Shown: positions 1-6,111 of the stretch, piece after piece
How positions within the stretch are numbered: the stretch's first letter is position 1
Layout: each line of letters starts with the position of its first letter
Virus record (IMG/VR): IMGVR_UViG_3300009119_000002
Location: 1-39,304 of that record
Reading direction: 5' to 3' (one strand)
Source: a virus
DNA length: 39,304 nucleotides
Made by a program: the position numbers and the translations under genes
Notes under the pieces: model-generated
Database searches by the model: none
What the model saw: only the letters and a program-made list of their open reading frames with translations
What the model was told of the DNA's origin: nothing

Positions 1-24
1 GGTATAGGGGAAATAGGGGGTAGG

Positions 25-66
25 CGTAGAATGCGTAGAATGCGTAGAACGCCTAGAAACCCTAGA
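25..66. repeat. Left-end 9-bp tandem repeats (iteron-like)
   Basis: Five copies of CGTAGA/CCTAGA start at 25, 34, 43, 52 and 61, exactly 9 bp apart. Immediately right of them (67-130) the sequence is almost only A and T, with further TAGAA words. Iterons next to an A+T-rich unwinding stretch are the usual look of a replication origin. Inverted copies (TCTACG) lie at the other end of the window (39219-39290). That this is an origin or a terminal structure is inference. Confidence 0.6.
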
Positions 67-148
67 GAATTCAATAGAAAAGTAATAGAATAATATATAT
101 ATAATAGAATATATGTTATATATAGAGATAACACAAAGAGAAATGATT

Positions 149-364
149 ATGAAACAATCAAACAGGTATCAACTGACAGATGAACCAATCATGTCAAGAA
201 AGGAAGCAAAGCAAATCGGAAGCGCCACCTATTTCACCGGCAAGGTTTGCCCGCACGGTCACATATGGATGCGCTCTACAAAACAGGCGGCGTGTTTAAT
301 GTGCCGGGCCGAATCTAGTGACAGGCAAGCCGACCAACGCAAACATAACAAACATGTGGGCTAA
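149..364 (+). CDS. Small Cys/His zinc-binding-type protein
   Basis: A 71-residue basic protein of unknown function. The core (residues about 29-54) reads YFTGKVCPHGH followed by a CLMC pair, a Cys/His pattern common in small phage proteins and in the zinc-binding part of some HNH/endonuclease VII-like proteins; no catalytic HNH residues are visible. The start at 149 is chosen because AAAGAG lies about 8 bases upstream; ATG codons at 113 and 143 are in frame but lack this spacing. The last codons and stop are formed by the dispersed word ATGTGGGCTAA (354). The gene at 3951-4262 shares the YYTGKLCRNGH...CRQC core and is a probable paralogue. Confidence 0.7.
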   Translation: MKQSNRYQLTDEPIMSRKEAKQIGSATYFTGKVCPHGHIWMRSTKQAACLMCRAESSDRQADQRKHNKHVG

Positions 365-396
365 GAGAAGCTATGAAAATAAATTTCAAAAAGGTC

Positions 397-425
397 TTGA
401 CATTTGAAATAAAGAAGAGGATACT
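397..425 (+). promoter_or_regulatory. Early promoter P1 (sigma70-like)
   Basis: TTGACA at 397-402, a 17-bp spacer, then GATACT at 420-425. The -10 and the first leader bases (GATACTATAGTC, then GGTTTAAGAAA) recur almost unchanged at 1283-1311 and 2132-2160, so this is one of a promoter family. It drives the ParB-like gene at 471. Confidence 0.75.
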
Positions 426-470
426 ATAGTCACGGTTTAAGAAAAGCAATCAACAACTGGAGATACGACC

Positions 471-776
471 ATGAAAGTTATATTAGCCCATGACCATTTC
501 GATCAAGAGCACCTGGACGAAGTTGTCGCAGAAATGAAAGTTCTTGGTGCGCCAACAATCAGAGTTTACGAGACCGAAATCCATAACACATATCAAGCGG
601 TTGAAGGTTGCCACAGATTGCGCGCTTGTGAAATTTTGGGCATTGAACCAAACATCATTGAGTTAGACGTAGATACGTTGATCGAAGATGTTGAGGGTTT
701 GGATTATGAAGGCTCTTGCAATGATTTGTATCTGGGTTGCATTGGAGACTTTGAAAATTACACGATTGAATTTTAA
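471..776 (+). CDS. ParB/sulfiredoxin-fold domain protein
   Basis: A 101-residue acidic protein. The segment VEGCHRLRACEILGI (about residues 44-58) matches the G-x-H-R-L-x-A signature of ParB N-terminal/sulfiredoxin-like domains, which bind or hydrolyse CTP or act as nucleases. It is much shorter than true ParB and has no helix-turn-helix, so a partition role is unlikely; stand-alone ParB-like domains are common in phages with unknown targets. Start supported by TGGAG 9 bases upstream and by promoter P1 ahead. Family assignment rests on the short motif. Confidence 0.65.
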   Translation: MKVILAHDHFDQEHLDEVVAEMKVLGAPTIRVYETEIHNTYQAVEGCHRLRACEILGIEPNIIELDVDTLIEDVEGLDYEGSCNDLYLGCIGDFENYTIEF

Positions 777-1070
777 ATAACATGTGGGATAACGGGAGAA
801 CGAAATATGATTTAACTCAAGTGATGGCGAGTCCCAAAAACAACTCACTGCGCAGTGAGCGACCACAGGGTAAGCAGACCGCACCAAAAAGGTGTATTCA
901 AGTCAAGAATTCAAAATGACGTCTATCGCTGAAATGGGAATCGCAAGGCTCGGCATGCCCAAAGGGGCTTGAAGTGCGACAGAGATAGGGTTGTATACCC
1001 CAAGGCGTTTCTAGGCCGCCACGGGGCTAAAAACAGGCTTAAAATCGATTTAAACACAGAGGATACGACA
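777..1070 (+). other. Structured intergenic stretch with 16-bp palindrome
   Basis: About 290 bases with no convincing gene. It contains a perfect palindrome CTCACTGCGCAGTGAG (844-859), a one-mismatch copy of the dispersed word (ATGTGGGATA at 782), and several short G/C hairpins (GCCCAAAGGGGC near 957; GGGTTGTATACCC at 988-1000; GGCG...CGCC near 1004-1020). A micro-ORF ATG-ATT-TAA follows a good ribosome site at 794-799. Two coupled mini frames, 824-919 (31 residues) and 916-972 (18 residues), could be peptides but lack clear ribosome sites. It may be a small RNA or a leader region; I cannot decide. Confidence 0.4.
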
Positions 1071-1262
1071 ATGTTCAAACGATTAGATGGCAAAAATGAA
1101 GATTTGGCGCGCACGTTTCCGTCGGACGACGAATTGAACCGACTGACGCCGGGTGAGGTTATCCCTTGCGTCTATGGTGGCGTGATTGGCTCGATAAGCA
1201 GATCGGGCGAATTTGCTCCGTTGTCTGATAAAGCACCACATGGGGGCATAACGAAACGATAA
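1071..1262 (+). CDS. Small hypothetical protein
   Basis: 63 residues, no recognised domain. Start at 1071 chosen over an upstream in-frame start (969) because GAGGA stands 7 bases before the ATG. The C-terminal codons and the stop carry a one-mismatch copy of the dispersed word (ATGGGGGCATAA at 1240). It lies alone between the structured stretch at 777-1070 and promoter P2. Confidence 0.55.
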   Translation: MFKRLDGKNEDLARTFPSDDELNRLTPGEVIPCVYGGVIGSISRSGEFAPLSDKAPHGGITKR

Positions 1263-1282
1263 AAATAAATTTGAAAAATATC

Positions 1283-1311
1283 TTGACATTTGGATAAAAA
1301 GGGAGGATACT
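1283..1311 (+). promoter_or_regulatory. Early promoter P2 (sigma70-like)
   Basis: TTGACA 1283-1288, 17 bp, GATACT 1306-1311. From about 1266 to the ATG at 1346 the sequence is nearly the same as around 2115-2196, including the leader and the ribosome site GATGGAGATAAGATC, so promoter and leader were duplicated together. Confidence 0.75.
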
Positions 1312-1345
1312 ATGTCCATGGTTTAAGAAAGATGGAGATAAGATC

Positions 1346-1546
1346 ATGAACACTCAAACAATCGACCTCGCAGAAGGTACCGTATTAGCAATACGTGTAA
1401 ACGGTGTAACGCAAATTAAAATTGTGTTAGATAGTGAGGCTGTAACGACAAGAGATATGGTATACCAAGTAGTTGGTAGACAGATTCTTGAGGTCGATAG
1501 CTGTGAATTTAATGCTGTTGTAAATCAACAAGGGGAAGTGTCATGA
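1346..1546 (+). CDS. Small hypothetical protein, paralogue of next gene
   Basis: 66 residues. It shares with the following gene an N-terminal pattern: short basic lead, (I)DLAEGTVLAIRV here versus INLKPGEILEICV in 1543-1755, then a stretch describing a strand-rich small fold with a second matching piece (IKIVLDS / IRIAIDT). No known function. Ribosome site TGGAG 10 bases upstream, shared with the duplicated leader of promoter P2. Stop overlaps the next start (ATGA). Confidence 0.6.
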   Translation: MNTQTIDLAEGTVLAIRVNGVTQIKIVLDSEAVTTRDMVYQVVGRQILEVDSCEFNAVVNQQGEVS

Positions 1547-1755
1547 AAACCAGAAAAATAAACCTGAAGCCAGGCGAAATCCTTGAAATTTGCGTAGGAG
1601 GCGCTCATCTCCCTGAGATTAGGATAGCGATTGACACGCTCAATCCGTCCGGTGAGCCTGTGATTATGATAAATCAAAACCCGTTTGGTATTGCCGTAAA
1701 GGCTGTTACTGACGCCGGATTCGATTATAATATCTTGTTGATGGAGGATTTATGA
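1543..1755 (+). CDS. Small hypothetical protein, paralogue of previous gene
   Basis: 70 residues, with the same N-terminal arrangement as its upstream neighbour (see 1346-1546), pointing to tandem duplication. The start overlaps the upstream stop as ATGA with AAGGGGAAG in front, so translation is coupled. Function unknown. Confidence 0.6.
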   Translation: MKTRKINLKPGEILEICVGGAHLPEIRIAIDTLNPSGEPVIMINQNPFGIAVKAVTDAGFDYNILLMEDL

Positions 1756-1937
1756 ACATTAACGAAATGTATGACAAAGACGGCAAATATAGCAGATTGC
1801 CCGACGAACAGGTGTTTATGCAGTTGATTCAAGATCGGCGGTATCAAAAGGCGAAGGATGATGCTATAAAAATAGCCAAGGAATTGGAAATTTACATGGA
1901 AACAAACGTCAATGAAAACAGAACAACAATTGTGTAA
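1752..1937 (+). CDS. Small hypothetical protein
   Basis: 61 residues, highly charged and probably helical (INEMYDKDGKYSRLPDEQ...). Overlaps the upstream stop by 4 bases (ATGA) with GGAGG just ahead, so it belongs to the P2 operon. Nothing recognised. Confidence 0.55.
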   Translation: MNINEMYDKDGKYSRLPDEQVFMQLIQDRRYQKAKDDAIKIAKELEIYMETNVNENRTTIV

Positions 1938-2175
1938 GGATAGTGAAGAAATTAATCGGCCGAACGAAGTCAACGAAATGATGGAAATGTCTAAAGAAAT
2001 AGACAGGTTGATTAAATCAGGTCAATGGAAAAGCTTGTGCGAACAGGCTCAGACATTAGCCGATTACGCCCAGATGTACGGATTGAAATGTGAACGGAAT
2101 AACAAACATTATCCGCAATTTGAAAAATATCTTGACAATTTGATAAAAAGAGAGGATACTATATCCACAGTTTGA
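1912..2175 (+). CDS. Small helical hypothetical protein whose 3' end overlaps promoter P3
   Basis: Up to 87 residues, helical and charged, Cys at two places. It overlaps the previous gene by 26 bases; there is no strong ribosome site at 1912, and starts at 1978 or 1984 are possible. The last 25 codons run straight through promoter P3 (2132-2160), so the same bases are coding and promoter. The corresponding sequence before P2 is non-coding, so the frame may simply be left open by chance there. Confidence 0.45.
   Translation: MKTEQQLCKDSEEINRPNEVNEMMEMSKEIDRLIKSGQWKSLCEQAQTLADYAQMYGLKCERNNKHYPQFEKYLDNLIKREDTISTV
2132..2160 (+). promoter_or_regulatory. Early promoter P3 (sigma70-like)
   Basis: TTGACA 2132-2137, 17 bp, GATACT 2155-2160. 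Third member of the duplicated promoter family (397, 1283). Drives the small gene at 2196. Confidence 0.75.
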
Positions 2176-2195
2176 ACAAAGATGGAGATAAGATC

Positions 2196-2342
2196 ATGAA
2201 ACTTATAACTGATACGAAAATCATAAAATTGGCTGATAAGTTGGCTGAAAAGTTTACAGCAGACGAGCTGATTGAAATGTTGAGCATCAACGGTGAAATA
2301 AAAGAAGCTATTAATTTGGCAATATCAATTAAGGCAGATTGA
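2196..2342 (+). CDS. 48-residue hypothetical protein
   Basis: A short, helical, lysine-rich protein (MKLITDTKIIKLADKL... ending SIKAD). Supported by promoter P3 and by the ribosome site GATGGAGATAAGATC directly before the ATG, the same leader that precedes the gene at 1346. The stop codon is followed one base later by the start of the exported protein gene at 2344. No function recognised. Confidence 0.6.
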   Translation: MKLITDTKIIKLADKLAEKFTADELIEMLSINGEIKEAINLAISIKAD

Positions 2343-2343
2343 A

Positions 2344-2682
2344 ATGAAAACTAAAACATTATTGGGCCTTAGCGCCGCAACGGTTTGGACAATGATGGCC
2401 ATGGTGGCTGTCGCTGCGTACAGTTCAAACGCTTCGGCCATGACAGCTGGCGATGCGCGCGATCTGAACCGCTTTCAGACGGAGATCGTCGGCGCTTACA
2501 CTCTGGGCGTCTACGAGTCGATTCAATGGGCTGGCACATGCAATGCTGCGCCGAGCTATGATAAAGTCTTGGGTTGGGTCGTCAACGATCTTAGAAGTGT
2601 TTCTGTGCCTGAATCGAATCAGGTGTTCGCTGGCTGGATTAAACATCTCATCTCTATGAAATGTGGGCATGATAATCAATAA
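2344..2682 (+). CDS. Exported protein with signal peptide, possibly Rap1a/Tai-like
   Basis: 112 residues. Residues 1-32 form a signal peptide: MKTK, a hydrophobic stretch, and a cleavage-type ASA site. The mature part is about 80 residues with two cysteines (in TCNA near residue 62 and KCGH near 108) that could form a disulphide, plus GAYTLGVYESI, which resembles the G-Y-x-x-G helix of Rap1a/Tai immunity proteins. A periplasmic phage protein of this kind could act in superinfection exclusion or protection of the host; that is inference. The 3' end contains the dispersed word (2661). Confidence 0.6.
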   Translation: MKTKTLLGLSAATVWTMMAMVAVAAYSSNASAMTAGDARDLNRFQTEIVGAYTLGVYESIQWAGTCNAAPSYDKVLGWVVNDLRSVSVPESNQVFAGWIKHLISMKCGHDNQ

Positions 2683-2687
2683 ATGTC

Positions 2688-2716
2688 TTGACATAGAAAC
2701 CGATATATGAAACAAT
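2688..2716 (+). promoter_or_regulatory. Putative promoter
   Basis: TTGACA 2688-2693 and, after 17 bp, AACAAT 2711-2716 (weak -10). It lies 17 bases after a dispersed-word site (2661-2670) and upstream of the gene at 2748, which has a strong ribosome site AGAGGTG. Confidence 0.5.
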
Positions 2717-2747
2717 AGATCGTACTTAAAAAAAAGAGGTGACGACA

Positions 2748-3128
2748 ATGAAAACGGTTAAAAATGGTTTAGATCGGACGCCTGAGCAGTTCCTGGCGCT
2801 TTGGGGTTTGCGTGGTGATGAGCTGCTCAGATTACCAGATGAAATGCACGGGGCCGCTATTGGCGGCACGATAGCCACGGCCAAAGCATGGGCTATCGAA
2901 TGGTTGGCTAACAACCCAAAAAACGTGCAAAATCATCCATATAACTACAACTGGATGCAGTTTGGCAGACTTGAATTTGTGTCTAATGTGCTGGATGAGC
3001 AGATGGACGAGGCTTTGAACTTCCCACAAGCAAGGGCTATGCCGATTGCCGCTGAAGCATTCACAGGGCCAGAATTGACGCAAGATGAGTTTAACCAACT
3101 GAATCACGAAATGAGGGATTTAAAATGA
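2748..3128 (+). CDS. Hypothetical protein
   Basis: 126 residues, soluble, rich in Trp and Asn in the middle (NNPKNVQNHPYNYNWMQFGR), acidic C-terminus. No domain recognised. Start at 2748 chosen for AGAGGTG 7 bases upstream; an in-frame start at 2739 lacks it. Heads a run of overlapping small genes and overlaps the next start as ATGA-type coupling (3125-3128). Confidence 0.65.
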   Translation: MKTVKNGLDRTPEQFLALWGLRGDELLRLPDEMHGAAIGGTIATAKAWAIEWLANNPKNVQNHPYNYNWMQFGRLEFVSNVLDEQMDEALNFPQARAMPIAAEAFTGPELTQDEFNQLNHEMRDLK

Positions 3129-3334
3129 AAACTTATGTTGAAACGACGTTCGGTACTGTAAAAAGATTAAAGATTGAGGAAGGTTGGCCGATAGACTCAT
3201 GTAGGGGATGTGTAGGCAGTAACCTAACAGATGTCTGCAAACAAATCCGTAACCAAGCCGATTGTGGTGAAAATATATGGGGATACGTCAATGACAAAAC
3301 AAAAACAGACCAAGACCAAGAATCATGCACCTAA
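3125..3334 (+). CDS. Cys-rich small protein, copy 1 of 3
   Basis: 69 residues. Core CRGCVGSNLTDVCKQ followed by a fourth Cys eight residues later (C-x2-C-x8-C-x8-C) suggests a small zinc- or metal-binding knuckle. The next two genes carry the same core with a shorter last spacing, so the three are tandem paralogues. Its 3' end overlaps the next gene by 44 bases. Function unknown; compact host-takeover proteins are often of this kind. Confidence 0.65.
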   Translation: MKTYVETTFGTVKRLKIEEGWPIDSCRGCVGSNLTDVCKQIRNQADCGENIWGYVNDKTKTDQDQESCT

Positions 3335-3539
3335 TCATGACACAGGTACGTTGCAACATCGCGAAAACGGAACAAGTGTGATAAAGTTGAACGGTGTTTA
3401 TAAACGTGTTATACTTTTGAAATCCGAACACGCATGTCAAGGATGCATTGCGGAAGGTAATCAAAGACTGTGTTTGCAGCTTGATGCGTGTGATGTGAAA
3501 GGGCGCGAGAAAGAAGATTTTATTTGGCAGGAGTGTTAA
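3291..3539 (+). CDS. Cys-rich small protein, copy 2 of 3
   Basis: 82 residues: a basic, disordered N-terminus (MTKQKQTKTKNHAPNHD), then a paralogous core CQGCIAEGNQRLCLQLDAC (C-x2-C-x8-C-x5-C). Start at 3291 has GGGG about 8 bases upstream; the longer in-frame opening at 3231 lies inside copy 1 and lacks a ribosome site. Metal binding is inferred from the Cys spacing. Confidence 0.65.
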   Translation: MTKQKQTKTKNHAPNHDTGTLQHRENGTSVIKLNGVYKRVILLKSEHACQGCIAEGNQRLCLQLDACDVKGREKEDFIWQEC

Positions 3540-3541
3540 AA

Positions 3542-3781
3542 ATGGATAAAATATTATTGGGTCATCGAGTTATTATTCCAGGCTTTAGAAAAGATCGCCA
3601 TTTTGTATTGACATTGCAAGATGATAAAGAAGGTGGATGCAAAGGTTGTGTTGCTGAAAAGAACAGCTCGTTGTGTACACAACTCGACAGTTGCACGTAT
3701 ACATGGGTCGATGATCTGAAACCTAGTGTCGATGTTAAAGAGACATACGCGAGCGGAAAATACATTGAGGTTACGAAATGA
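3542..3781 (+). CDS. Cys-rich small protein, copy 3 of 3
   Basis: 79 residues with core CKGCVAEKNSSLCTQLDSC, spaced C-x2-C-x8-C-x5-C exactly as in copy 2. AGGAG 8 bases before ATG 3542 fixes the start. The stop overlaps the next start. Together with 3125 and 3291 this is a clear tandem family with divergence outside the Cys core. Confidence 0.65.
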   Translation: MDKILLGHRVIIPGFRKDRHFVLTLQDDKEGGCKGCVAEKNSSLCTQLDSCTYTWVDDLKPSVDVKETYASGKYIEVTK

Positions 3782-3963
3782 AGAAGGTTAAATATAAAAT
3801 TTGGATGAGGTTGCGTGAATCAGAATACTCGGAATGGACACCTGTCGACAGTTTAATAGATGTACCTGAGTTCAAGAACAGGTTTAAAGCTGAATGTGAA
3901 GCAGAACGGCTTTACGAAGTACATCCTAAATGGTTTTTTGAGGTGAGGCCATGCCGATCTTAA
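3778..3963 (+). CDS. Small hypothetical protein
   Basis: 61 residues, basic, rich in aromatic residues (KYKIWMRLRESEYSEWT). Overlaps both neighbours (ATGA with upstream, 13 bases with downstream), so it is part of the same operon. No function recognised. Confidence 0.55.
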   Translation: MKKVKYKIWMRLRESEYSEWTPVDSLIDVPEFKNRFKAECEAERLYEVHPKWFFEVRPCRS

Positions 3964-4262
3964 TGGACGGTAAGCTGGTAATTATTACGCGCCAGCAAAT
4001 GCTTGATCTTAAGCTTAAATTTTACTATACGGGTAAACTTTGCAGGAACGGGCATGATTCGGTGTGGCGCAAAGACGGTGGATGTCGTCAGTGTTGCAAG
4101 TGCGCGCCCGAATGGCCAAAAGGTTTTGCTGAGAAATACAGGGACGCTTTGGCCGGGAAGGAAGCTACTGAGAGGATGTCCAGGATGAGCGCAGCACCTT
4201 GGCAGTGGATAACCCCGGCTTACACTTGGTATATGGCGTGGCTTGAAGCTAATTTAACTTAA
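3951..4262 (+). CDS. Zinc-binding-type protein, paralogue of 149-364
   Basis: 103 residues. The segment FYYTGKLCRNGHDSVWRKDGG followed by CRQC-CKC repeats the Y-T-G-K-x-C-x-x-G-H ... C-x-x-C core of the first gene in the window. The C-terminal half (Trp- and Met-rich) is unrelated. GAGGTGAGGCC directly before the ATG supports this start. Role unknown; the motif family occurs in small phage DNA-associated proteins. Confidence 0.65.
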   Translation: MPILMDGKLVIITRQQMLDLKLKFYYTGKLCRNGHDSVWRKDGGCRQCCKCAPEWPKGFAEKYRDALAGKEATERMSRMSAAPWQWITPAYTWYMAWLEANLT

Positions 4263-4275
4263 TTGGGTGATCGAA

Positions 4276-4467
4276 ATGAGCGATTTAATTGACGATACTA
4301 CAGTGCGCGAAGAATTTTTACTTGACGCAGCGATAACGGAGATGCACCGGCGGGCGGTTGAAATACCGGTAGGAGAGCCCGGCGAATGCGATCTTTGCGG
4401 TGAGGATATGCCGCGATTGGTCGATGGTGTTTGCTGTCCATGCAGAGATAGAAGGGGGTTGGAATGA
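4276..4467 (+). CDS. TraR/DksA-type C4 zinc finger protein
   Basis: 63 residues, the size of phage TraR-like proteins. An N-terminal helix (residues 1-33) is followed by CDLCGEDMPR...GVCCPCRD, the four-cysteine finger of the TraR/DksA family. These proteins enter the RNA polymerase secondary channel and mimic DksA plus ppGpp, shifting host transcription. The N-terminal acidic DD near residue 9 is compatible with the TraR tip. Start at ATG 4276 rather than GTG 4267 because GGGTGA lies ahead. Overlaps the next gene by 4 bases. Confidence 0.8.
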   Translation: MSDLIDDTTVREEFLLDAAITEMHRRAVEIPVGEPGECDLCGEDMPRLVDGVCCPCRDRRGLE

Positions 4468-4757
4468 AAACTATGACAATGTTTGTAATATTGTTTATCG
4501 GCGGATTTTTCGGCGGCTGGTTTAGTGAGACGCTTCGTGTCAATCAGCTTGAGGAGGCACACATCGAATCAAGACAGGACTTGAACAACCGAACTTATAT
4601 GATCTATCAATATGATAAAGGGGCTTATCGCGACGGCAAATTTTACATCGATACGCCAGCAAATGCATTTGAATTTTGCACCATGCGCGGGGAAAAGACT
4701 TTGATACATAAATATGTGGGCATAACAATCGAATTCGAATGTAAAAATAATCCTTGA
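4464..4757 (+). CDS. Membrane-anchored small protein
   Basis: 97 residues. Residues 5-23 are one hydrophobic segment (FVILFIGGFFGGWF), followed by a charged, probably extracytoplasmic or cytoplasmic domain with two Cys. It could be an inner-membrane regulator or exclusion protein, but nothing specific is recognisable. The dispersed word lies near its 3' end (4714) and its stop codon TGA is part of the -35 of the next promoter. Confidence 0.55.
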   Translation: MKTMTMFVILFIGGFFGGWFSETLRVNQLEEAHIESRQDLNNRTYMIYQYDKGAYRDGKFYIDTPANAFEFCTMRGEKTLIHKYVGITIEFECKNNP

Positions 4758-4782
4758 CAAATGGTTAAAAAAAGAGGATGAT
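4754..4782 (+). promoter_or_regulatory. Early promoter P4
   Basis: TTGACA 4754-4759, 17 bp, GATGAT 4777-4782, with the AAAGAGGAT block of promoters P1-P3. It lies 30 bases after a dispersed-word site and feeds the gene at 4812. Confidence 0.65.
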
Positions 4783-4811
4783 GGATCTAAACCTAAAGAG
4801 GGGATGCTGTC

Positions 4812-4985
4812 ATGAAAGCTGATAGAAAACTTGATAAACAAGTGCATTTTGTGTCCATTTGCATAAATAAAAAGGTTAGTGATGATGTAAAATTACTAGC
4901 TGATTGGTACAACTCAGAAAAGAATGCAGGTAAAATAGAAAACAATGTGCTGGTAGAAAGATTCGTAAGGTGGATGCAGTCATGA
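4812..4985 (+). CDS. 57-residue hypothetical protein
   Basis: Helical, charged (MKADRKLDKQVHFVSICINK...). The central part VSICINKKVSDDVKLLADWY with a C-terminal VLVERFVRWM could be a small helix-turn-helix or ribbon-helix-helix-like fold, but I cannot assign it. AGAGGGG lies 12 bases before the ATG, behind promoter P4; its stop overlaps the next start (ATGA). Confidence 0.55.
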   Translation: MKADRKLDKQVHFVSICINKKVSDDVKLLADWYNSEKNAGKIENNVLVERFVRWMQS

Positions 4986-5395
4986 AAAACCTAATCAAAC
5001 TCGCAATTGTGCTGATGAGTATAAACGCACAAGCAGCAGTTTACAAATGTGGCAACACGTATCAAGATCATCCGTGTAATTCAGACTCGACTTCATACGC
5101 GGTTGTTTCAACGGCTCCATCGACGATCAATCATGAAGACTATGTTAAGTCGATTCACGACGCCGTGACCCGGATTGAAGATCAACGTAAAGAAGCTCTT
5201 GTTGCAAGAGAAAAAGCCAGGGCAGAAGCTCTTGAAGCGGCAGATCGGGAACAGAAGGAAACGCTCGCTAAGCTGGAACAAGAACGCATTCATCGCGAAC
5301 AGATGGACGCACAAGACCGTCAAACGCAGGCCATTGAAGTCTTGGCAAACCGTTTGCCACAATATAACTACATTACCAACCGTTGGGGACGCTAA
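4982..5395 (+). CDS. Exported coiled-coil protein, DUF4124-like N-terminus
   Basis: 137 residues. Signal peptide at residues 1-18 (MKNLIKLAIVLMSINAQA), then VYKCGNTYQDHPC, the Y-x-C...P-C pattern of DUF4124 periplasmic domains, then a long charged coiled coil (about residues 60-112, ARAEALEAADREQKETL). Size, export signal and coiled coil would also fit a spanin-type protein, but there is no lipobox and the gene lies 2 kb from the holin, so this is only a possibility. The start at 4982 is coupled to the upstream stop. Confidence 0.6.
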   Translation: MKNLIKLAIVLMSINAQAAVYKCGNTYQDHPCNSDSTSYAVVSTAPSTINHEDYVKSIHDAVTRIEDQRKEALVAREKARAEALEAADREQKETLAKLEQERIHREQMDAQDRQTQAIEVLANRLPQYNYITNRWGR

Positions 5396-5396
5396 A

Positions 5397-5738
5397 ATGA
5401 TGACCGATAGAGTTATTTTTAAACCAACCAGCATATCTGATGGGGTTGAAATGTCCATCATAACAGCATTGACTCCTGAGAATTTAAGACCATCTGAATT
5501 GCAACATTTGTTAGGTGTTGTACTGGCTAAATTGGTGCAGGCCGATTTGATGAGCTTGGGCGAAGCTGCTGATGCGGCGGGTGTTAGCGGCAAGTTGACG
5601 CCGGTTTATCCAAAGCCATATGAAATTAACAAACTGCCGAAAACTATCGATAGTCATGATGAAATGTTAAGAAAGCTGTATAATGATTACCGTGGCGAAA
5701 ATTTAAATTACAATGAAGTCGAAGAAAATGGAGACTAG
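5397..5738 (+). CDS. Hypothetical protein
   Basis: 113 residues, two adjacent ATGs at 5397 and 5400, with GGGGAC six bases upstream. The middle (LRPSELQHLLGVVLAKLVQADLMSLGEAADAAGVSGK) is amphipathic and helical; the acidic end is probably disordered. No family recognised. Directly follows the exported protein gene. Confidence 0.6.
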   Translation: MMTDRVIFKPTSISDGVEMSIITALTPENLRPSELQHLLGVVLAKLVQADLMSLGEAADAAGVSGKLTPVYPKPYEINKLPKTIDSHDEMLRKLYNDYRGENLNYNEVEENGD

Positions 5739-5740
5739 TA

Positions 5741-5914
5741 ATGAATATTGATTATGTTGTGGTATCAGCGGTGTTATTTGCAATCGGTTTGATTGCACTG
5801 GCGTTTTTCATAGGTCGATCTACAGGTTATTCAACTGGGCTTGAATCGGTTGGAATTACACGGCCGGTATGCCCACAGGTTAATGTTTTTAAAAATATGG
5901 AGCATAAGAAATGA
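5741..5914 (+). CDS. Single-span membrane peptide
   Basis: 57 residues. Residues 4-25 form one membrane helix (VVVSAVLFAIGLIALAFFIG) followed by a GRSTG-x-x-TG turn and a polar tail. Start preceded by GGAG 7-10 bases upstream; stop overlaps the next start (ATGA). Function unknown. Confidence 0.6.
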   Translation: MNIDYVVVSAVLFAIGLIALAFFIGRSTGYSTGLESVGITRPVCPQVNVFKNMEHKK

Positions 5915-6111
5915 TGCGAAACAAAGAAACAAGAAACACGTTTGAAAAACCTGAAATGAAATTGATTAGATGGTGTGGTGGGCCGTGGACGTATAAAGTT
6001 GTTTACAGTTCTGCCGGTGAAGATATGGGGTGGCTGTTTGGTTTTGGTGATACCTATCGTGAGGCCGTGGTCGATGCAATGGTGCAGATAAATTGTGAGG
6101 TGATGGGATGA
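5911..6111 (+). CDS. Small hypothetical protein
   Basis: 66 residues; WCGGPWTYKVVYSSAGEDMGWLFGFGDTYREAVVDAM suggests a compact strand-strand-helix fold. Overlaps the genes on both sides by 4 bases. It resembles the next gene in overall layout (a sensor-like strand pair, then T-x-x-x-A/C helix), but the identity is too low to claim duplication. Confidence 0.55.
   Translation: MMRNKETRNTFEKPEMKLIRWCGGPWTYKVVYSSAGEDMGWLFGFGDTYREAVVDAMVQINCEVMG

Noticed and set aside
1-66. CRISPR array at the left end
   Set aside because: Units are 9 bp with 3-bp variable parts; no spacers of CRISPR size and no cas genes.
471-776. Plasmid-type partition system
   Set aside because: Only the small ParB-like fold is present, with no ParA ATPase and no DNA-binding helix-turn-helix.
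5108-5593. 161-codon minus-strand frame across two rightward genes
   Set aside because: It crosses two well-supported coupled genes and shows no domain.
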